From: Zygnema cylindricum
Lineage: Eukaryota > Streptophyta > Zygnematophyceae > Zygnematales > Zygnemataceae
Assembly (NCBI GenBank): GCA_037447655.1
Contig: JBBHKE010002196.1
Coordinates: 64,001-87,673, forward strand
DNA length: 23,673 nt
Direction: 5' to 3'
The notes beneath the pieces are model-generated. The model worked only from the letters and a program-made list of their open reading frames with translations, made no database searches and had not been told where the DNA came from. The position numbers and the translations under genes are program-made. Below are positions 18,519-23,673 of this stretch, one piece after another; the first letter of the stretch is position 1; every line of letters begins with the position of its first letter.

Positions 18519-19111
18519 CCCGTGTTGGATCTGGAATGGATTCAGGTGCCAAATTTTGGGGCCGAGCGGATTCGTGCGGGTGATTCACGAAAAGTAAAAT
18601 AAGAAGTCAGGTACGGTCAGGTAGGCAAAAAACGAAAAAAATTGAATGTTTTGTACTGTCTATACTATCCAACATTATTGTTCTTTGTACTTTTGGTATC
18701 GTGGAAGTACGTGACATCATGATTAGCGTCGCGAATCTGACACGGTACTAACACTATTCATTTCACAAATCTTACAAGAAGATAACGCCCGCGAATCGTA
18801 CTTTATTGTGAAGTGTTAAATATGCACTTTATACGGTATTTCCACAAATATGTCAAATTATTATGTCAATATCACACGACATAATGTAATTATTGGTTAA
18901 TAAATAAGTGAAAATCATATTATTCATCACTATTTTTTTATTAATAATTTATATTCCTACGCTTATTTTTATTGTATTATTATTTTTTGTTCGTAATGAT
19001 GTGTTTTTTTATTTGACTATCCATAAAAAAAACAAAAATTGGTTGAAACCTTCTTTATTGATCACGGTTAGTAATTGTATGATATTTTCTTATTGTTTAT
19101 TTTTTTCCTAG

Positions 19112-20669
19112 GTTTTCGAGCATTTTGTCTAGCATTGTTTGATGTTGGTGTTTCGTCCAACAAAAGTGTTGACATCGACCAACTACTTCCGTCCGTAAAT
19201 AGTGTAAAAAACTACATTATATCTTCTGCCAAATATATTCACAGTTTGATCATCCCAAAACTTAGAGAAAATATTGATAGCAATATTTTTGTCGCATTTA
19301 CGATCGATCTCCGGACCGAGACAATAAAAAAAACCTCATTCATGTCAGTAACCGCTCATTTTATTGACAAAGAATTTAAACTTCATGCACACGCGCTTCA
19401 AGTCGATCATTTTCCGGAGGAAAAGCATACCGCGGAAAACTTTTTAACGGCTTTCAAAAATAGTTAAACCAAATTTAAAATGTCCAATTTTGATTTTTTG
19501 GAAAATTGTTGCGTTGTTGTGACCGACGGTGGCTCTAACATGTGTGCGGTTGAAGGTCGACCGAGTATGTTAACTTGGATACCTCGCGCATACCATAAAA
19601 TTACTACAATTATGTCAACGATTTTAAACAAGAGCGAAACTTCCAATAAATACAAATACGATGTGGAATTTTCTGAGTTGTTTGATCTAATTGACTCTTG
19701 TAAATCATTGGTCACGTTTTTCAAACAGAGTAATTTACAAAATATTTCGAAAAACACTTTGGAACAAAAAAACGCAACGCGGTGGATTTATTTGCTCCGA
19801 ATGCTTAAGAGTATTTACGATGCATTCAATGAGACATGATGAATCACTCAAGCAAAAAATAAATTGATATCTTTTGCTTGTAGCAATAAGACTCACCTTA
19901 TCGAACTTATACGATTTTTGGAAAGGTTTCAAGAAGCGACCCTAAAGTTGAAAAAAATAAAAGTTATAACTTTACATTCGGTTGTCTTTGAACGACCGTG
20001 TCTCCATAACCACTGTATGATAAAAATAACATCTTACAATGACGGTAATAAACAATGCCCCGCCGATTCCCCAAACTTGCAAAAATTGAAAGAACTTTTT
20101 ATGAAATTTGCACGACCAAAGTGGGGCCTTCACGAGTATCATATTGTCGCGGCTCTATTAGATCCCGGAAAAAACACAGGCTTGAAATAATTGGGGTATG
20201 GAAATCCGAAATTGAAAGCGCGAGGGTCAAACTTGGAGAACTCGCAAATGACCTCGGTGATGACGTTGATTTCGGTAGTCCTCAACAAACATCGCAAAGT
20301 ATGGACGGTTTCCACAATTTTTTTGGTGAGAGCGTGACAAAAACGAGGTTCTTATTACCACCGACAAAAAAATCGCTCATTAATGATGAATTGGAACGTT
20401 ACTTTGTTTTAAAATTAACCAGCCACGAAAGATTAAACTTTAACATACTCGAATGGTGGAAAAAAAAATCAAGTGTACGTGCGAAAGATGGAGGATTTCT
20501 TATTGTAACTTGTGTCGTTACATCCGTTCTAGATATTCGATCTTCTAGCTTTATGTCTGAATGCAAATTTTCGGATGTCGGGAACACAATCACAAAAATG
20601 AGGAGCTCACTAGTGAATTCAATTGCGAGTGTGATCTTTTGTGTGTTAGATCCGACCGAGAACTTTTAA
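19112..20669 (+). pseudogene. hAT transposase, broken
   Basis: Would have cut and joined the hAT ends. Coding similarity starts after a good acceptor (TTTTTTCCTAG, AG at 19110-19111) with FRAFCLALFDV. The RNase H-like core shows FVAFTIDLRTE (first catalytic Asp, 19306-19308), VTAHFID, HTAENF and VVVTDGGSNM (second Asp, 19525-19527). A helical insertion region includes NATRW and ALLDP. The C-terminal dimerisation region has ERYFVLK, FNILEWWKKKS, SFMSECKFS (probable third acidic residue, Glu at 20559-20561) and KMRSSL. Lesions: TAA at 19465-19467, TGA-TGA at 19837-19842 and a frameshift at about 20165-20190. A Trp usual after the first Asp (DLWT) is Arg. No BED zinc finger is visible upstream. 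All three catalytic residues persist despite the lesions. Confidence 0.87.
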
Positions 20670-21400
20670 ATGTATAGTTTTTTGTTTTGTTTTGTTTTCT
20701 AATTATTATTATTTTTTTAGTTTTAGTTATATTTTTTTTTCTTTGAAATTTTTGTTGTATTTCACAAATTTTGTTGGGTTTGTCTTTTTTTTTTTTTTTT
20801 AATCGGAATGTTTATTTTTAAAAGTGTAGTACTTATACCAAAATCATCTTTATAGATTTTGTGTAATTTTTAAGTTTGAGGTTGAGAATTTGCATAATAT
20901 AGTCGAAAATAGGACGAGTACAACTATTAATAGTGTTTAATTAGTATTAACACAGTTATTAGTCTATATAATTATTATTATAATAGTTATTAGTTTGTAT
21001 AATTTTTTTTTTCTTTTTTGTTTTTTTTTTTTTTTTACATTACATGTTCTCTTATCTGATTGGTCCACTAGTATGTTCATAAGTTTGCGAGGGAATGAAT
21101 TCTTGTACGGTTCACGTCCGTGCGCGTCGTATTCGTAATTCTTCAAAAACGAAAAAGTGTATTCCGAACATGATGTCTGATGGCGGACGGCAGTTGCCGT
21201 TTGCTGTGCGCAGCTGTCGAGTTTTGACGCATAAAACTGCATATTTTGTCCGCCGCTACGCTCCAAAATGGTCAAAACCTACCGTCCCAACCGTCACCGC
21301 CGCGTTTTTTGTCATTTTATTAAATTTAGCGTACCGATCCCAAAATTTATGACATCGTTTTCCCCTATTTACAAGTGTGAACCATGCAATGAGCGTTGTA
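20670..21400. other. hAT 3' non-coding region
   Basis: AT-rich, with long T runs at about 20787-20801 and 21004-21036. No further coding. The last roughly 200 bp before 21598 match the left end of the deletion derivative at 17953. Confidence 0.55.
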
Positions 21401-21956
21401 ATTTTGTACTTATTCGGGTAAGGGTAGTCGCGAGAAGTCGAGTTTCGGTTTAAACTTTTATTATCGTAAACACGTATGGGGTAACGGATAACAATTTAAG
21501 AGCGTGACATAACTCGGTCGGGTGTTGTTGGTTACTCAAATTTTGAAGAAAAAAATGTCTGTTTCAGGTATCTAGAATTTCGACTTTTGTGACCTCTGCC
21601 TAGCTGAAGGCATAAATCATAGCGATATATCGCAGCGGTAAAGTATAGCGGAAAATCATTGAATATATAATATTTTTTTTTCCCTATGTATGAGTAGGAT
21701 CGTTTGCGATGCATCAACAGCGACAGAGAACAAGAAGCGTCAATATTAAGTGGCAAGGATTGCATAATGCGATATATCGTATGAAATTCGGTACAATGTA
21801 CACCATCATAGTACAGTATACCGCGAATCATTATAAGCGTTAATCAACCTAATTCGGTGTCTCTAAATTTTTACCCAAATTCTTAAATAGAGTGATTACA
21901 AAAACCCTATAAAACAAATTAGAGTGACTGATTTCCTTGAAAATTCCCAAATTCCC

Positions 21957-21979
21957 AATTAGTGTTAATCACACTAATT
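21957..21979. repeat. 9-bp stem hairpin in the motif cluster
   Basis: AATTAGTGT (21957-21965) and ACACTAATT (21971-21979) flank 5 bases. The CACTAAT word recurs next to other copies of the cluster motif, so this may be a junction of two terminal sequences. Confidence 0.65.
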
Positions 21980-22915
21980 GTTCTTTAACACTAAATCTTT
22001 GTTAACGCTAATAGCGGTTCGCGGTGTACTGGTGATGCGAGTTTAAATCCCAAAAATGTCGGTGACTAAAAAAAAATAATAAACAGGAATTTATTTCAAA
22101 ATGTTGAGTGACTAAAATTTCAGTCACTAACGAATCAAAGCTGGGTGGATATGACGTAAGACTGACTATTGTATGTCCGAACATAGAAATACTGTCAATT
22201 GAAAGTATTTTATCGGGGATCGTACACGCCTTGGCAGATGTGTTCGATTTTGTAGTACAAAACTTGTGGTGTACGACAATGCTCGCACTAATTGTACAAC
22301 ATGAACTTAAAGTGCAATACTATAAAAAATCCTAAGCGGTACAATTTGAATCACACAATCTGAACCTTAAATATTGTGGATTTTAATAGCATGAAATCTT
22401 GAGATAAAAAATACGATTGAGCGATGTACCGTGAATCGTTGTTAGACTATAGAAATGATAAGTGTTAATAATTAGTTAGTGTCATTAATACTAATTTGTG
22501 TATCAATCCCATTTTCAAAAAAATGTTTAACTGTAATTTCTCCATACGTTGATTTAGGTACATCGGATTTCTCGTCATTACATATACAGAAAAATAGGTA
22601 GAAGTACAAAATTTGACAATCCGTACCACGTCGCGTCCTTTTACTATAATTAATCCATAATTATAATTTGGGTTTGCGAACGCATTTGTCGCAAACTCGA
22701 CTCCACGTTTATTCTAAGTGCAGTTCTGTATGCAACCGACATAAGTTAACTACAATTTTCGTACAATTTTCGGGAACGAAGTACAGGATTGTACAAACAA
22801 ACTCCTTCCGTACACCACATTATAAATGAATTAAGTACGGTAATACCATTGACGCTAATTTACAAGAGCCGTAATTAACGTCACGGAAAAATTAGATTCA
22901 TTGACTGTATTTCAA

Positions 22916-23540
22916 GTATCAATGTCAAAATTTTGGGGTGCCGATATATAGTACATAAGGCTAATAACGATTCACGGTGTACTTTTTCCCGTTCGAATTA
23001 TTGTTTACTTCGCACGCTTTTTCGTGCGAAGTCATGTCGAAGGATTGCCGCAAACGTGGTTTTAATCGAATATTTGAATCGTTTCTACAAGGCTATGACG
23101 TGGACTAAATAAATCTGAAAAAAAAACATGTTTTTAGATAGTGATAGGCTGTTCCCACCAGAGAATTTTGTAACTTTTTGCTCATTCCGATGATTTTCCG
23201 AAAACTAATCGGAAAACGTGTCTTGTTCACATCAAAATTTCGGCAGTTAACTTTGAATGAAGGTGTCTTGTGACACGTCACCCGCTTTCACGTCATCAAA
23301 CAAAGGCGTGGAAACAAACCTGCAGATTTTCAAATTTATTATGTTCGAAGGACGACGATGGTGGTTCAAAGTGTTGCAGATTTTTCGCGCGAAAACAACG
23401 AAATAGCCGTTCGGTTGTTGTTTTTGCTACGTCAATTTTTCGGGTTACCGTTGGCCTGTTTCGGCGAAATACGCTACACCGTGAATCGTTATTAGCCTTA
23501 TGTACGCTATATCGGCACCCCAAAATTTTGACATTGATAC
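22916..23540. mobile_element. Foldback element with 66-bp near-perfect arms
   Basis: 22916-22981 and 23475-23540 are reverse complements at 64 of 66 positions (the mismatches are adjacent, within CCGATATA..GTAC). They flank 493 bp of non-coding sequence. Weak inverted similarity continues outward for some 15 bp. The near-identity marks this as the youngest unit in the cluster. The class is unknown: the ends do not match a superfamily I can name and no target duplication was found. Confidence 0.75.
23007..23032. repeat. Perfect 10-bp stem hairpin inside the foldback element
   Basis: ACTTCGCACG (23007-23016) and CGTGCGAAGT (23023-23032) flank a 6-base loop CTTTTT. Confidence 0.75.
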
Positions 23541-23673
23541 CTTAAATATAATAAATTACACTATTTAAGGACGTGAACTATAATCTGCCACGCCTCCCGG
23601 AACTAAATTAGAATGAATGACGCTAATTTTTTCTTTACACTAATAATTTCTATACGCTAATAACGATTCAAGG

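Larger units (their letters stand above)
18446..21598 (+). mobile_element. hAT element with broken transposase gene
   Basis: The 5' end CTGAGGTCGCAAAGGG at 18446 and the 3' end ...CACAAAAGTC/CCTCTG at 21598 (minus: CAGAGGTCACAAAAGTC) form short hAT-like terminal inverted repeats around a plus-strand transposase pseudogene. The size of 3153 bp is usual for plant hAT elements. The subterminal regions are rich in TACCCG/CGGGTA words, probable transposase binding sites. No 8-bp target duplication is visible, as expected if the left flank is another element. Confidence 0.8.
21816..23673. repeat. Cluster of one short motif in alternating orientation (foldback/MITE-like)
   Basis: The motif GCTAATAACGATTCACGG and variants occur at 21816-21844 (minus), 22002-22029 (plus), 22426-22452 (minus), 22959-22982 (plus), 23475-23498 (minus) and 23654-23673 (plus, cut by the window end). 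Plus copies at 22002 and 23654 and the minus copy at 22426 share further upstream sequence (CACTAATT-TTAACACTAAT-like). The segments between copies have no recognisable coding; the frames at 22108-22335 and 23270-23545 have no motif. Confidence 0.75.

Noticed and set aside
22108-22335. 75-codon plus frame in the motif cluster
   Set aside because: No motif; it lies between alternating repeat copies and partly overlaps a small hairpin (22107-22128).

Overview
The window looks like a transposon-dense, AT-rich intergenic region of a plant nuclear genome, most likely a flowering plant. No intact host protein-coding gene could be supported. The evidence is the set of plant-type repeats: a Ty1/copia-like gag, an OTU-containing Mutator-like element (MULE) with a GT-AG intron, a plant hAT element, LTR-like repeats and a tRNA-like repeat. 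All coding remnants carry stops or frameshifts, so they read as pseudogenes. The species cannot be named from the sequence alone.

Layout. 1-2300: unassigned retroelement-like sequence with a polypurine tract/LTR-like junction near 942 and an 18-bp tandem repeat. 2303-2580: four copies of a diverged tandem repeat of about 80 bp. 3500-7079: two copies of one copia-like 5' end (LTR, leader, start of gag) lying head to head and pointing outward, with about 1.2 kb between their outer ends; the right LTR carries a GCAGCTGC minisatellite.

7200-14075: a MULE of about 6.9 kb with inverted terminal repeats of about 437-440 bp. Its minus-strand transposase pseudogene contains, in order, a FAR1-like N-terminus, a DDE core, an intron, a SWIM-type motif, a CCHC knuckle and an OTU protease domain. 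LTR-like sequence (7775-8685) sits inside its 3' part.

14080-21598: hAT territory. A 5' hAT fragment starts 4 bp beyond the MULE end and is cut by a small element with 19-bp perfect terminal inverted repeats (14688-15459). Then come a tRNA-like repeat on the minus strand, a TATA-bearing LTR-like fragment, a second copy of the 8155-8685 repeat and a reverse-transcriptase-like fragment. Last is a head-to-head pair of hAT elements: a 0.5-kb deletion derivative (17953-18445, minus) abutting a 3.15-kb element (18446-21598, plus) with a broken transposase gene.

21600-23673: a cluster of at least six copies of one short motif in strictly alternating orientation, including a foldback element with 66-bp arms (22916-23540).

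No genes appear to cooperate in a host pathway. The biology here is nested and inverted insertion, deletion derivatives and amplification of repeat-borne regulatory motifs.
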